DNA of 64,000 nucleotides from Telluria antibiotica. Lineage in GTDB: Bacteria > Pseudomonadota > Gammaproteobacteria > Burkholderiales > Burkholderiaceae_D. This document shows positions 1 to 10,831 of the stretch, piece by piece (position 1 is the first letter of the stretch; the number at the start of each line of letters is the position of its first letter). Position numbers and translations under genes: made by a program. The stretch spans positions 134,653-198,652 of the forward strand of contig NZ_JAAQOM010000004.1 of assembly GCF_011682055.1 (NCBI RefSeq), given 5' to 3'. The notes below the pieces were generated by a model. It did not search any database. It was not told where the DNA came from and saw only the letters and a list, made by a program, of their open reading frames with translations.

Positions 1-325
1 CCACTCCGACGGCGCCGCCGCTCCAGTTGGCGGCCTGGCCCGCGAGATCGTGCGCGATGGCCAGCGCCTGCAGTTCCGTCAGCAGCCCGTACCCCGCGCG
101 CGCGCACGCTGCGCGCGCGGCGTGGTAGCCGATGTGCACCCACGGCGGCGCCGTTGCACTCAACACGACGTCGCCGTCGGGCCCGCGCGCCGCGAGCCAG
201 CGTGACGCCGCGAAGGCGGGCACGGTGACGCCGCAGGGCAGCGTCGTGGCCGGCACGGCGACGAAGCCGGGCGGCAGGGAGCACGCGACCGCCACGACGG
301 CCACGTCCGCGTCGAGATTCCCCAT
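1..325 (-). CDS. SUMF1-like / C-type-lectin-fold protein, N-terminal part (truncated by window edge)
   Basis: An open frame runs from ATG at 325 leftwards out of the window, giving about 108 residues. The last visible stretch, with WVHIGYHAARAACARAG followed by LLTELQALAIAHDLAGQ and a NWSGGAVG-like end, resembles the FGE-sulfatase/SUMF1 fold seen in formylglycine-generating enzymes and in phage-type ligand-binding proteins. An AGG-containing ribosome site lies about 6 bases before the ATG. The catalytic or variable C-terminal part is outside the window, so activity cannot be judged. It is separated by 56 bp from the next gene and reads in the same direction. Family assignment is tentative. 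Confidence 0.4.
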   Translation of the reverse strand, partial: MGNLDADVAVVAVACSLPPGFVAVPATTLPCGVTVPAFAASRWLAARGPDGDVVLSATAPPWVHIGYHAARAACARAGYGLLTELQALAIAHDLAGQAANWSGGAVGV

Positions 326-381
326 GCCGGCCTCACTCGGAAGGAATCAAACGGCAGCGATGTCCGGCACTCATGGCGCAC

Positions 382-738
382 CTAGAACATCTGGTAGACA
401 TACGGCGACAGCGCTGCCTCCGGCCGCGCCGCCACGTACAGCGCGTGCAGGGCGCGCGCGGCGTCGGCCACCTGCGGCGCGAGCGCGGCCAGCTCGGGAT
501 GCCCGTGCGCGCGCCAGTGCGTCGCCAGACGCGCGCCGAACTCGCCCGCATCCAGGCACGACGGGGCGAGGAAATCGTCGAGGCCCATCGTCGTGCGCGT
601 GCGCTGGGCGTAATAAGTGGCCAGGCGCGGATTCGGGCCCAGCGGGAACGGCACCTCCCCTTGCCCCGTGCCAGCGATCAGGGCGTCGAACAGGGGCGCC
701 GCCAGCGCCCGCAGCGCGCCGTCGTCAATCGAGCTCAT
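382..738 (-). CDS. Small conserved-looking protein of unknown function, coupled to the carbamoyltransferase
   Basis: This 118-residue frame starts at ATG 738, inside the last codons of the carbamoyltransferase gene (14-bp overlap in another frame), which indicates translational coupling. The protein starts MSSIDDGALRALAAP and is rich in Ala, Arg and His, with no signal peptide, membrane segment or cysteine cluster. I do not recognise a family. Its position as third gene after an SGNH hydrolase and a carbamoyltransferase suggests an accessory role in the same modification pathway. That role is inferred from context only. Confidence 0.55.
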   Translation of the reverse strand: MSSIDDGALRALAAPLFDALIAGTGQGEVPFPLGPNPRLATYYAQRTRTTMGLDDFLAPSCLDAGEFGARLATHWRAHGHPELAALAPQVADAARALHALYVAARPEAALSPYVYQMF

Positions 739-2587
739 AGGTCTTCCTCCAGTCTTCGTCATCCGGCAGAGGCGGCTGGTCGCGGCGCCACAGCACGACG
801 TCTTCCAGCACCAGCATGTCCATCTCCGTCCGCATGAAGCAACGGTAAGCGTCCTGCGGACTGCACACGATCGGTTCGCCGCGCACATTGAACGACGTGT
901 TCACGAGCAGCGGACATCCGGTCAGCCGTTCGAACGCCTCGATCAGGGCACGGAACTCAGGGTGGCTGTCGCGGTCGACGGTCTGGATGCGCGCCGAATA
1001 ATCGACGTGCGTGACGGCCGGGACGTCGCTGCGCGGCTGGTTGATGAGGGCCATCATGTCGTCGTCGCCGGCCTCGAACGCCTGCATGTCCATCGGCAGC
1101 CGGCGCATGGCGTTCACCGGGGCCACCATCAGCATGTAGGGACTGTCTCCGTCGACGTCGAAATACTCGCGGCAGCGCTCGCGCAGCACGGCGGGCGCGA
1201 ACGGGCGGAACGATTCGCGGAACTTGATCTTGAGGTTCATCGTCGCCTGCGTGCGCGGATTGCGCGGGTCGCCGAGGATCGAACGGGCGCCGAGCGCCCG
1301 CGGCCCGTACTCCATCCGCCCCGACAGCCAGCCGACGATCCGGCCCGCCGCGAGCGCTTCGGCCACAAGGCCAAGCCGCTCGCCACGGTCGGCGATCCGC
1401 CGGTACGGATAGCCCTTGCGCTCGAGGAAGGCGACGATTTCTTCGCTCGAATAACGCGGCCCCAGGTAGCTGCCGTGCTGCGCATCGCCCGCTCCCGGGA
1501 CGCGCCGGCGCGGCGCTTCGTACGCCATGTGATGTGCGAGCAGCGCCGCGCCGAGCGCCCCGCCCGCATCGCCGGCGGCCGGCTGGATCCAGATGTCGTC
1601 GAAGATGCCGGCCGCGGCCAGCTTGCCGTTGGCGACGCAGTTCAGCGCCACGCCGCCCGCCAGCACGAGATGGCGCTCCCCGCTCAGGCGGCGCAGGTGG
1701 CGCGCCGTCTTGATTACGATCTCCTCCGTCACCTGCTGGATGCTGGCCGCGAGGTCCATCTCGCGCCGCGTGATGGGCGTTTCGGGCACACGGGCCGGAC
1801 CGTCGAACAGCTCGGCGAAGCGCGGCCCCGGCATCGTCATCCCGTCCAGCCAGCCGAAATAGGCCATGTCCAGCCGATACGAGCCGTCGGCGCGGACGTC
1901 GATCAGGTGTTCGCGGATGCGCCCGGCGTAGCGAGGACGGCCATAAGGCGCCAGCCCCATCAGCTTGTACTCGCCGGAATTCACCTTGAAGCCGCAGAAG
2001 CTCGTGATGGCGCTGTACAGCAGGCCGAGCGAATGCGGGTAATCGATCTCGGCGAACAGCTCGAGCTTGCGGCCGTGGCCGACACCCAGCGTCGTCGTGG
2101 CCCATTCGCCGACGCCGTCGATCGTCAGCACGGCGGCGCTGTCGAACGGCGACGGGTAGAAGGCGCTGGCCGCGTGCGCCATATGGTGCTCGGCGAACAG
2201 CACGCGGCCGGCGCGCCCCAACGTGCCCAGCGTCTGGCGGACGTGTTCGTTCACCCAGATCTTGTCGCCCAACACGGCCCCGGCGGCCTGCACGAACAGG
2301 TCGCGCGCGCCGTCCGCATCGCCACGGCTCGCGCCGGCGCAGGCGTTCTGCACGACGCGGTCGAACGTCAGCAACGGATTGTCGTAGAAGACGATCGCAT
2401 CGAGGTCGGCGGCGTCGACGAAGCCCTCCTCGAGGCAGTAATTGATGGCGTTGGCCGGGAACGACGGGTCGTGCTTGCGGCGCGTGAAACGCTCTTCCTG
2501 CGCGGCCGCGACGATCTCGCCGTCCCGCACGAGCGCGGCCGCGGCGTCATGGTAATAGCCGGCGATGCCGAGAATGGTCTTGCCCAT
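725..2587 (-). CDS. Carbamoyltransferase, NodU/CmcH/TobZ family
   Basis: The 620-residue product has the two-part architecture of O-carbamoyltransferases. The N-terminal Kae1-like ASKHA domain begins GIAGYYHDAAAALV and carries the metal-binding HHMAHAASAF motif at about 134-143. The C-terminal YrdC-like domain carries GRMEYGPRALGARSI at about residue 430. Family members transfer carbamoyl from carbamoyl phosphate, via carbamoyl-adenylate, to a hydroxyl on a sugar or antibiotic. A strong AGGAGG ribosome site precedes the ATG. It lies 9 bp downstream of the SGNH hydrolase and overlaps the 118-residue gene. The acceptor is unknown; a surface glycan or flagellin glycan is possible given the neighbourhood. 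Confidence 0.9.
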   Translation of the reverse strand: MGKTILGIAGYYHDAAAALVRDGEIVAAAQEERFTRRKHDPSFPANAINYCLEEGFVDAADLDAIVFYDNPLLTFDRVVQNACAGASRGDADGARDLFVQAAGAVLGDKIWVNEHVRQTLGTLGRAGRVLFAEHHMAHAASAFYPSPFDSAAVLTIDGVGEWATTTLGVGHGRKLELFAEIDYPHSLGLLYSAITSFCGFKVNSGEYKLMGLAPYGRPRYAGRIREHLIDVRADGSYRLDMAYFGWLDGMTMPGPRFAELFDGPARVPETPITRREMDLAASIQQVTEEIVIKTARHLRRLSGERHLVLAGGVALNCVANGKLAAAGIFDDIWIQPAAGDAGGALGAALLAHHMAYEAPRRRVPGAGDAQHGSYLGPRYSSEEIVAFLERKGYPYRRIADRGERLGLVAEALAAGRIVGWLSGRMEYGPRALGARSILGDPRNPRTQATMNLKIKFRESFRPFAPAVLRERCREYFDVDGDSPYMLMVAPVNAMRRLPMDMQAFEAGDDDMMALINQPRSDVPAVTHVDYSARIQTVDRDSHPEFRALIEAFERLTGCPLLVNTSFNVRGEPIVCSPQDAYRCFMRTEMDMLVLEDVVLWRRDQPPLPDDEDWRKTYELD

Positions 2588-2596
2588 GGCGCCTCC

Positions 2597-3610
2597 TCAG
2601 CTGGCCCGCGCCAGTGGCGCATCAAGCATCGCCGCGACGACAGGTTCGAGCGAACGCGCGAGGGCGTCGTGGCCGGCCGGCGTGAAATGGATGTCCTGTT
2701 CCCAGCGCAGCTTGCGGCGCGCGTCGGGCGCGATGCGCAGCAGGTGGGGCAAGGGGTCGTGCAGGCGGCAGCCGGCGTCGTGCGCCAGCTCCGCGAACCG
2801 GGCCTGGTAAGGCGCGGCATCGCACGTCTCGTCGAGATGCTGCGGCAACGGCAGCGGCATCAGCAGCACGGGCCGGTCGAGCCCGCGGATCCAGTGCAGC
2901 AGGATGGCGCGCAGCAGGCGCCACGCCGGGTTGGCGGGCGAGTCGTAATGCGGCAGCGGCTGGTATTGCGTGAGGTGCTGGATCATGTCGCGCATGCCCA
3001 GCTTCGTGACCATCTTGCGCAGCATGAAGAAGCGCCCGCCCTGGTCGACGGCCGCGGCCTGCGCCGCGTCCAGTTCGTCCTCCCCGTACGGTTCGCGCCG
3101 CGGCGGCACCTGGCACAGCCGTAACGCGTCGTTCTCCAGCACGTAGTAGGGCTTGGCATACAGGCGCTCGACGCCCCGCTCGTCGCGGTGCGGACGGAAT
3201 TGCGCGACGACGCGCCGGATGTTCTCGACGAACACGGCGATGATGACGAGGTCGTGCTCGATGCCGCGGGCGAATTCGCGCCAGACGAGGTATTGCTGGT
3301 CGGTGCCCGTCGACGACAGGCCGAAGTTGTAGAACTCGACGGGCGGCGCGCCCGCGCCCTCCAGCCGCGCTTCCAGCAGGTCGGTGTAGCGCTGGCGGTT
3401 GCACACGGCGTCGCCGGCCGTGAACGAATCGCCGAACACGAGTACCCGCCGATGCCCCGGCGTGCGCGCGTGCGCGAAGGGCCGGTCGGCGCGGAAGCCC
3501 TGCTCGTTGACCTGCATGAGATACCCGCCGCCCTCGTGCGGAATGCGTGCTTTCAGGCCGGGAATATATCGATAACCGACGACCGGGTGGTATTCGTAGA
3601 GTTGCCTCAT
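2597..3610 (-). CDS. SGNH/GDSL-type hydrolase or acyltransferase-like protein
   Basis: A 337-residue protein with the SGNH block I motif VFGDSFTAGD (nucleophile Ser near residue 62) and a C-terminal DIHFTPAGH motif that supplies the Asp/His pair. There is no signal peptide, so it is probably cytoplasmic or membrane-peripheral. Two ATGs are adjacent (3613 and 3610). The AGGA ribosome site sits too close to the first, so 3610 is preferred. It is the first gene of the run SGNH, carbamoyltransferase, 118-residue protein. SGNH proteins often add or remove acyl groups on glycans, which would fit a glycan-decorating operon; the substrate is not identifiable. Confidence 0.8.
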   Translation of the reverse strand: MRQLYEYHPVVGYRYIPGLKARIPHEGGGYLMQVNEQGFRADRPFAHARTPGHRRVLVFGDSFTAGDAVCNRQRYTDLLEARLEGAGAPPVEFYNFGLSSTGTDQQYLVWREFARGIEHDLVIIAVFVENIRRVVAQFRPHRDERGVERLYAKPYYVLENDALRLCQVPPRREPYGEDELDAAQAAAVDQGGRFFMLRKMVTKLGMRDMIQHLTQYQPLPHYDSPANPAWRLLRAILLHWIRGLDRPVLLMPLPLPQHLDETCDAAPYQARFAELAHDAGCRLHDPLPHLLRIAPDARRKLRWEQDIHFTPAGHDALARSLEPVVAAMLDAPLARAS

Positions 3611-3613
3611 CAT

Positions 3614-3829
3614 TTCCTCGTATGCGCTGCTGGACGAAACGATGATGCGATATTTGATTATGCGGATTTTTATGCCACCTCAACTTTCTCGGCACTCACT
3701 CCGCCGAAATCGAAATCCGCGTAAATGGAAACTCAATTTCTTCCGATATATTTTTCTCGAAAAATCATTTTAATGGGAAATAAAACAAATACTAGCAGCA
3801 GGAGATACCTTGAATGAATTGCACTCAGG
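3614..3829. other. AT-rich intergenic region upstream of the SGNH/carbamoyltransferase operon
   Basis: These 216 bp are visibly AT-richer than the flanking genes and lie between the stop of the fatty-acid hydroxylase gene and the start of the SGNH gene, both on the minus strand. This is the expected promoter region for the carbamoyltransferase operon. A weak candidate on the minus strand is TTGAGG, 17 bases, TAATCA; it is not convincing. No hairpin terminator was recognised. Confidence 0.4.
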
Positions 3830-4657
3830 CTATTTCTTTATCGTATCCAATAACGGCTCAAGCCGCCGCGCATGCGTGGCGACAGCCCTTGCCCGCATTT
3901 GCGCTTCATAGTCCGGATCGAGCGTGCCCATCAAACGGTCCCAGAACAGGAAGTACCAGCCGAAGTTGTAGCGCGCCCGCGCGTGGTGAATATTGTGCGC
4001 GACCGACGTATTGACCCAGCGCCCGAACCGATGCGTAGCCCAGCTTGCGGGCAGGATTTCATGGCCCAGGTGGGCATATACGGCATAAGCCGTGTTCACG
4101 TAACTGAAAACGAGATATGCGACGATATGCTTGGGCAAGAAAAACAGGATGATGACGACGGCCCCGGAATCGACCAGCGCTTCCAGCGGATTGATGGAAT
4201 ACGTCGTCAACGGCGTCGGATTCGTCGACAGGTGATGCGTACGGTGAAAGAACCGGAACAGCGCGCGATGATGCATGAGCCGGTGCGTCCAGTAAAAATA
4301 TGTGTCCTGGACGGCCATCATGATCGGCACACTTAGGATCAGATATGCCCAGCCGTAATCCGATACATTTGCATAGAACAGGCGCTGCGATTTGCTGGCG
4401 ACGAGAAGGATGGCGATCGATATCAGCGTGAACACGAGAATACTGCTCGTCGAATACAAAGCCTCGCGCATCAACTGCTGCCGGTCGATGCGCCCGGGCT
4501 GCAGGCGCCTGTTCGCGCTGGCCCGGCGTTGCCACCACGCCCGGGCGACGAAGCCCAACACAACGAACATCAGGTAGCGCTGCGCTTCAACGATGGCGAT
4601 GAACCTCAGTTGATGCAGGAATTGAGAAGTCGCGGATAAGTGATGCGGAGGCGTCAT
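3830..4657 (-). CDS. Fatty acid hydroxylase / sterol desaturase family membrane protein
   Basis: 275 residues with the histidine clusters of the di-iron fatty-acid hydroxylase superfamily: HRLMHH (about 125-130), HRTHH (138-142), a lone HLGHE (196-200) and HNIHH (221-225). Several hydrophobic segments (about 18-38, 70-87, 104-118, 165-192) make it an integral membrane protein. Members hydroxylate or desaturate lipids using O2; the bacterial substrate cannot be read from sequence. No good ribosome site is seen before the chosen ATG. The gene and its 5' flank are AT-richer than most of the window, hinting at different origin. Confidence 0.85.
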   Translation of the reverse strand: MTPPHHLSATSQFLHQLRFIAIVEAQRYLMFVVLGFVARAWWQRRASANRRLQPGRIDRQQLMREALYSTSSILVFTLISIAILLVASKSQRLFYANVSDYGWAYLILSVPIMMAVQDTYFYWTHRLMHHRALFRFFHRTHHLSTNPTPLTTYSINPLEALVDSGAVVIILFFLPKHIVAYLVFSYVNTAYAVYAHLGHEILPASWATHRFGRWVNTSVAHNIHHARARYNFGWYFLFWDRLMGTLDPDYEAQMRARAVATHARRLEPLLDTIKK

Positions 4658-4732
4658 CGGTCATCGGGCGCATCGACAATGTCGTGCTAGAAGGAAATGA
4701 CCAAGCGTAACATAATGTCAATACAAGAATAA

Positions 4733-5362
4733 TCACGGACTGTCACGCCCGGCGATCGACCCGGATGGCGCCGGCACCCGAACAACGCAACGCCGTTGGT
4801 GCAATTCGAGGATGCGGTCGAATGCCGCGCATGCCCCGGCGCACGCGTCCGCGATCTCGGCCGATGTGCGCACGCCCGCGCGCAGCGCTTGCATGAAGGC
4901 GCGCCAGCGCGGGCCGGGGCCGGCGGCGTCGCCTTTCAGGTAGCGCAGCGGGTGCGGCGCCAGACGGTCGCGGAGGCGGCCGTACAGCACGGCGCCGCCG
5001 AGTTGCGAACCTTCGATCACGTAGTGCACGCCCCAGCGGTAGGCGGCGCTCGCCGACGCGGGCCAGATGGGGCCGGCCGGGGTGGTCGCGAATGTGTATC
5101 CCGCATCCGCGAGGTCGGCGTCGATCTGCGCCAGGCGCGCCGCGTGGTCGACCTGGGGACCATCCGCGTAACCGTCCAGCCACGCTTCCAGGGGCGCGAG
5201 CCAGGCGCGCAGCAGGGCCAGGTGGGCGGTGTAGTCGTGCAGGGAGGCGTCGGGGGCGCCGATCGGCAGGTCGGCGTCGAGCGCCGCGTGGCGGCTGGCG
5301 GTGGCTGCGCGCAGGGCGGTCAGCGGATCGGCTTCGGACGCGACATCGGTGGAGCGGTTCAT
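4733..5362 (-). CDS. Heme oxygenase, biliverdin-producing
   Basis: 209 residues, the usual size for bacterial heme oxygenases. SRHAALDADLP near residue 25 supplies the predicted axial heme ligand His25, and EGSQLGGAVLYGRL gives the conserved distal-helix glycine motif. Such enzymes open heme to biliverdin, CO and iron, either for iron acquisition or to provide phytochrome chromophore. No bacteriophytochrome or heme-uptake gene lies next to it, so the physiological role is open. It is monocistronic as seen, 76 bp from the preceding gene and 70 bp from greB. Confidence 0.85.
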   Translation of the reverse strand: MNRSTDVASEADPLTALRAATASRHAALDADLPIGAPDASLHDYTAHLALLRAWLAPLEAWLDGYADGPQVDHAARLAQIDADLADAGYTFATTPAGPIWPASASAAYRWGVHYVIEGSQLGGAVLYGRLRDRLAPHPLRYLKGDAAGPGPRWRAFMQALRAGVRTSAEIADACAGACAAFDRILELHQRRCVVRVPAPSGSIAGRDSP

Positions 5363-5432
5363 GGCATGCGGGAAGCTGAAACCGCCATCTTATCAGCCGC
5401 ATCGGCGGCGCGCCGCGCGCCCGTCCGCGACA

Positions 5433-5999
<567 letters not shown>

Positions 6000-6080
6000 G
6001 CGGCTATTGTAGCGCCTTCGACAACCCGCGCGCGCATGACCGGGACCGGTGCCGCCCCCGTTTTCCCGTATCATGAAGCC

Positions 6081-6677
6081 ATGACACGAGCCCTGCCACG
6101 CAGCCGGATGTTCGCACCGCTGGTGTACCTGGCGGCCGTCGTGCTGCTCGTCGAGGAATGGTGCTGGGACGCCGGCATGCGCCTCGCGCGCGCCCTCGCG
6201 CGCTGGCCCGCGCTGGCCGCGCTGGAAGTCCGCGTGCGCCTGCTGCCGCCGTACGGCGCCCTGTGCGCGTTCGTACTGCCCGGCCTGCTGCTACTGCCCG
6301 TCAAGGTGGTGGCACTTCTCGCCATTGCCCACGGCCACGTGCTGTCCGGCATCGCGACCATCGTCGTCGCGAAGGTCGGCGGGGCGGCCGTCGTGGCCCG
6401 GCTGTACGTGCTGACGTTGCCGACATTGCTGGCCGTCGGCTGGTTCGCGCGCTGCCACGGCTGGTTCATGGCGGCCAAGACCCGCTGCCTCGATTACCTG
6501 CGATCGAGCCACGCCTATCACCTCACCGGACGCGCGTTGCGGGCGCTGCGCGTCGGCTTCAGGCGCGCGGTGCGCCGGTTGCGGCCCCGCCCGGCCGGCC
6601 CGAACGGCCGCCATGCCAGCCGCACCGTGCGCGTGCTGCGCCGCTTCGTGGTCCAGTGGCGTGCGCGCCGGCGCTAA
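6081..6677 (+). CDS. Small membrane protein of unknown function
   Basis: 198 residues from ATG 6081. It has an N-terminal hydrophobic segment (about 10-25), two further ones (about 58-85 and 95-120), and a very Arg-rich C-terminal tail (RRAVRRLRPRP and RRFVVQWRARRR) that should stay cytoplasmic. I do not recognise a named family. It diverges from greB with about 80 bp between starts and ends 16 bp before the histidine kinase, so it may share that transcript. Confidence 0.65.
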   Translation: MTRALPRSRMFAPLVYLAAVVLLVEEWCWDAGMRLARALARWPALAALEVRVRLLPPYGALCAFVLPGLLLLPVKVVALLAIAHGHVLSGIATIVVAKVGGAAVVARLYVLTLPTLLAVGWFARCHGWFMAAKTRCLDYLRSSHAYHLTGRALRALRVGFRRAVRRLRPRPAGPNGRHASRTVRVLRRFVVQWRARRR

Positions 6678-6693
6678 CCGGTAAACTGTGAAC

Positions 6694-8202
6694 ATGAGCC
6701 CAGACACGCCCTATCCCGCCCCCGATACCGCGGTAGCGTCCGCGCCGTCGCCCGTCCTCGCGCCCGCGATGCAGGCGTCGACGACCGAGATCTACCTGTT
6801 CGACGCCGACACGCTGCGCCTCGTCGACGTCAACCAGGCGGCCCGCCGCAACCTCGGCCATGAACTCAAGACACTGAGCGGCATGACCCCGCTCGACCTG
6901 GCGCCCCAGCTCGACCAGGGCGAGCTGCGCGCGCTCATCGATTCGCTGGGCCAGGAGATCGGCGACCAGGTCAGCCTGCGCACGCGCCATCGCCGCGCCG
7001 ACGGCAGCACGTACCCGATCAGGCTATGCTTCCTGCGCATCGTGCGCGACGGCCGCTCGCTGATCCTCGCCATCGGCGACGACCTGTCGCTGGAACTCGC
7101 GGCCGGCATCGCGCTCGAGCAATACCAGGCGCGCTTCAACGCCGTCGTCAACCACACGCCCGGCCTCGTCTACCAGTTCGTGCTGCACGCGGACGGCACC
7201 ATGGCCTATCCCTACCTGAGCGAAGGCTGCACGGCGCTGCTGGGCCTGTCGGTGTCGGAACTCCAACAGGATCCGGACCGCTTCGTGAAGCTGATCCTTC
7301 CCGAGGACCGCAAGGGTTACCAGGATGCGATGGCCGCATCGAAGACGGCGCTGGCCGCGTGGAACTGGGAAGGCCGGATCTGCGTGGAGGCGTGGAACGA
7401 CGTCAAGTGGATCAGCCTGCGCGCGACGCCGTTGCCGCTGGATGGCGGCGGCATGCAGTGGGACGGCATCATGACCAACGTCACCGCGAGCAAGCTGGAA
7501 CAGGAAGAGACGCGCCGTTCGCGCGCCCGGCTGGCCGAGCTGACGAACCACATCCAGCAAGTCAAGGAACAGGAACGGGCCCGCATCGCGCGCGAGATCC
7601 ACGACGACCTGGGCGGCAACCTCACGGCGATCAAGATGGCACTCGCAATGCTCGCGGGGCGCCTGCCCGACGACCCCGCGTTGCGCGACAAGGCGGATTA
7701 CCTGGACGACCTCGTCGACCGCACGATCGAGGCCGTGCACCGCATCTCGCTCGACCTGCGCCCCAGCACGCTCGACCTGGGGCTCGTCGCGGCACTCGAG
7801 TGGCAGGCGCGCGAATTCGAGAAGCAGATGGGCATCGCCTGCGTGTTGCGCTGCGCCGACCGGGAAATCGAACTCGACCCGGACCGGGCGGCCGCGCTGT
7901 TCCGCATCGTCCAGGAAGCGCTGACGAACATCGCCAAGCACGCGGGCGCCACGCGGGTGACGGTGAGCCTGCGCCGCCAGCGCCAGCACTTGACGCTCGG
8001 CATCTGCGATAATGGCCGCGGCATCACGCCCGCCGACCGTCTCAAGCCCCAATCGTTCGGCCTGCGCGGCATGAGCGAACGCGCCCGCGCGCTGGGCGGC
8101 ACGCTCAGCCTGGAGCAGGCACCGGGAGGCGGCACGATGGTCGTCGTCAAGATCAGGCTGGCCGCCCCCGCGGCCGGACGCAGCGAATCCACCCGAGCAT
8201 GA
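6694..8202 (+). CDS. PAS-domain sensor histidine kinase, HisKA_3 (NarX/LiaS) family
   Basis: About 502 residues from ATG 6694; a GTG at 6688 is an equally possible start. Two PAS-like regions (about 25-135 and 145-270) are followed by a short coiled coil and the HisKA_3 dimerisation segment ARIAREIHDDLGGNLTAIKM with phospho-acceptor His near 303. The HATPase_c domain follows, with N box EALTNIAKHAG, G1 box DNGRGI and GLRGMSERARALGG. There is no membrane segment, so it is a cytoplasmic sensor. It overlaps the response regulator gene by 4 bp (ATGA), marking a cognate pair. The ligand is unknown. Confidence 0.9.
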   Translation: MSPDTPYPAPDTAVASAPSPVLAPAMQASTTEIYLFDADTLRLVDVNQAARRNLGHELKTLSGMTPLDLAPQLDQGELRALIDSLGQEIGDQVSLRTRHRRADGSTYPIRLCFLRIVRDGRSLILAIGDDLSLELAAGIALEQYQARFNAVVNHTPGLVYQFVLHADGTMAYPYLSEGCTALLGLSVSELQQDPDRFVKLILPEDRKGYQDAMAASKTALAAWNWEGRICVEAWNDVKWISLRATPLPLDGGGMQWDGIMTNVTASKLEQEETRRSRARLAELTNHIQQVKEQERARIAREIHDDLGGNLTAIKMALAMLAGRLPDDPALRDKADYLDDLVDRTIEAVHRISLDLRPSTLDLGLVAALEWQAREFEKQMGIACVLRCADREIELDPDRAAALFRIVQEALTNIAKHAGATRVTVSLRRQRQHLTLGICDNGRGITPADRLKPQSFGLRGMSERARALGGTLSLEQAPGGGTMVVVKIRLAAPAAGRSESTRA

Positions 8203-8846
8203 CAGAAAAAGCCAGCATCCGCGTTTTTATTGCAGACGATCACGCCATCGTGCGTGAAGGCCTGAAACAGATCCTCGCCGAACAGCGCGACATCGTCGTC
8301 GCGGGCGAAGCCGAGACGGGCCTCGACGCCATCAAGCTGTTCCGCAAGTCCCGCTGCAACGTGGTGCTGCTCGACATCTCCCTGCCCGACCGCAACGGCA
8401 TCGAAGTGCTCAAGCAGATCAAGAGCGAGAAGCCGGAGCTGGCCGTGCTGATGCTGTCCATGCACCGCGAAGACCAGTACGCCATTCGCGCGCTGAAGGC
8501 GGGCGCCGCCGGTTATCTCACCAAGCAGAGCGCGCCGAAGGAACTCGTCAACGCGATCCGCCAGGTGGCGAGCGGCCAGCGCTACGTCAGCGCGCAGTTG
8601 GCCCAGGTGCTGGCGGCCCAGTTGGGCGAGAACCACGACACGCCCGTGCACGAAACACTGTCCGACCGCGAATACCAGACCCTCACCCTGATCGCCTCCG
8701 GCAGGACCGTCAGCGAGATCGCGCGCGAACTCTCGCTGTCGGTGAAGACCGTCAGCGAATACCGCTCGCGCCTGCTGGCCAAGATGAAACTGAAGACCAG
8801 TGCCGAACTCACGCACTACGCCATCCGCAACCAGCTGATTGACTGA
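8199..8846 (+). CDS. LuxR/NarL-family response regulator
   Basis: 215 residues. The receiver domain has the acidic pair at DDH (13-14), phospho-acceptor Asp59 in VVLLDISLPDRNG and the conserved Lys near 105 in YLTKQSAPKEL. The C-terminal LuxR helix-turn-helix contains LSDREYQTLTLIASG and VSEIARELSLSVKTVSEYRSR. Its start overlaps the kinase stop by 4 bp. The target is unknown. A duplicated element upstream of the following diguanylate cyclase and of fliB could be a binding region for this or another regulator, which is inference. Confidence 0.93.
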   Translation: MTEKASIRVFIADDHAIVREGLKQILAEQRDIVVAGEAETGLDAIKLFRKSRCNVVLLDISLPDRNGIEVLKQIKSEKPELAVLMLSMHREDQYAIRALKAGAAGYLTKQSAPKELVNAIRQVASGQRYVSAQLAQVLAAQLGENHDTPVHETLSDREYQTLTLIASGRTVSEIARELSLSVKTVSEYRSRLLAKMKLKTSAELTHYAIRNQLID

Positions 8847-8881
8847 TTCACCCGCTGTCAATACAGTCTGTACATATGCGT

Positions 8882-8965
8882 GGTAATTCCGCGTTTAATC
8901 AGCGATTTGATTTTCTGACAGCGGCTTACTATGGCGACAATAAGCATTCCATATTGCAACGTCCA
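8882..8965 (+). promoter_or_regulatory. Copy 1 of a duplicated upstream element (before diguanylate cyclase)
   Basis: An 84-bp block ending directly before the diguanylate cyclase ATG matches 10710-10792 upstream of fliB at about 80% with a single one-base gap. Invariant cores include CGATTTGATTT, CGGCTTAC, ATGGC, CAATAAG and TATTGCAACG. It contains a -10-like TACTAT (TACCAT in copy 2). It has the position of a promoter plus leader; no known riboswitch or sigma-28 site was recognised. Confidence 0.5.
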
Positions 8966-8967
8966 AA

Positions 8968-10545
<1,578 letters not shown>

Positions 10546-10572
10546 CCCCGCCGTCCTTCATTCCACGCACAC

Positions 10573-10600
10573 GCCGGCCGTCGAGCCGGCTTTCCCCTTT
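10573..10600 (+). terminator. Putative terminator after diguanylate cyclase
   Basis: GCCGGC, a 6-base loop, GCCGGC, then TTTCCCCTTT, 28 bp after the stop codon. The stem is short but GC-only and is followed by a pyrimidine-rich tract. Confidence 0.45.
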
Positions 10601-10610
10601 CACGCAACCC

Positions 10611-10645
10611 CTGCAGGGCGCGGTGCCGTTCAACCGCGCCTGCAG
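10611..10645. repeat. Inverted repeat, long GC hairpin between diguanylate cyclase and fliB
   Basis: The left arm CTGCAGGGCGCGGT and right arm ACCGCGCCTGCAG pair over 13 bp with one bulged G and an 8-base loop. No T tract follows on either strand, so it may be an mRNA-stabilising hairpin or an operator rather than a terminator. Confidence 0.4.
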
Positions 10646-10709
10646 CCGTTGCGCTCGCGGTTGCATGGTCACGCATCGCTGACACGGCGCCGTGGCCGAA
10701 AGACTGAAT

Positions 10710-10792
10710 CGTAATCCCCCGCTTTATCGACGATTTGATTTCCTGGCGTCGGCTTACCATGGCACCAATAAGATTCCGTATTGCAACGGCCA
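10710..10792 (+). promoter_or_regulatory. Copy 2 of the duplicated upstream element (before fliB)
   Basis: About 80% identical to 8882-8965. It ends 39 bp before the fliB start, whereas copy 1 ends 2 bp before its gene. The conserved blocks are ATTTGATTT, CGGCTTAC, ATGGC, CAATAAG and TATTGCAACG. Confidence 0.5.
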
Positions 10793-10831
10793 TGCGGAAG
10801 CTAGACCCATGACGTCACTTCAGGATCCGAC

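Noticed and set aside
1..325. A diversity-generating retroelement variable protein
   Set aside because: The visible fold is compatible, but no reverse transcriptase, template repeat or variable region lies in the window.
617..3124. An 835-codon plus-strand frame opposite the carbamoyltransferase
   Set aside because: Composition is typical of antisense frames in high-GC DNA; the minus strand has a full enzyme with conserved motifs.
8882..8965. A c-di-GMP riboswitch upstream of the diguanylate cyclase
   Set aside because: Neither copy of the element has the conserved GEMM tetraloop/receptor or core sequences, and no convincing pairing scheme was found by eye.
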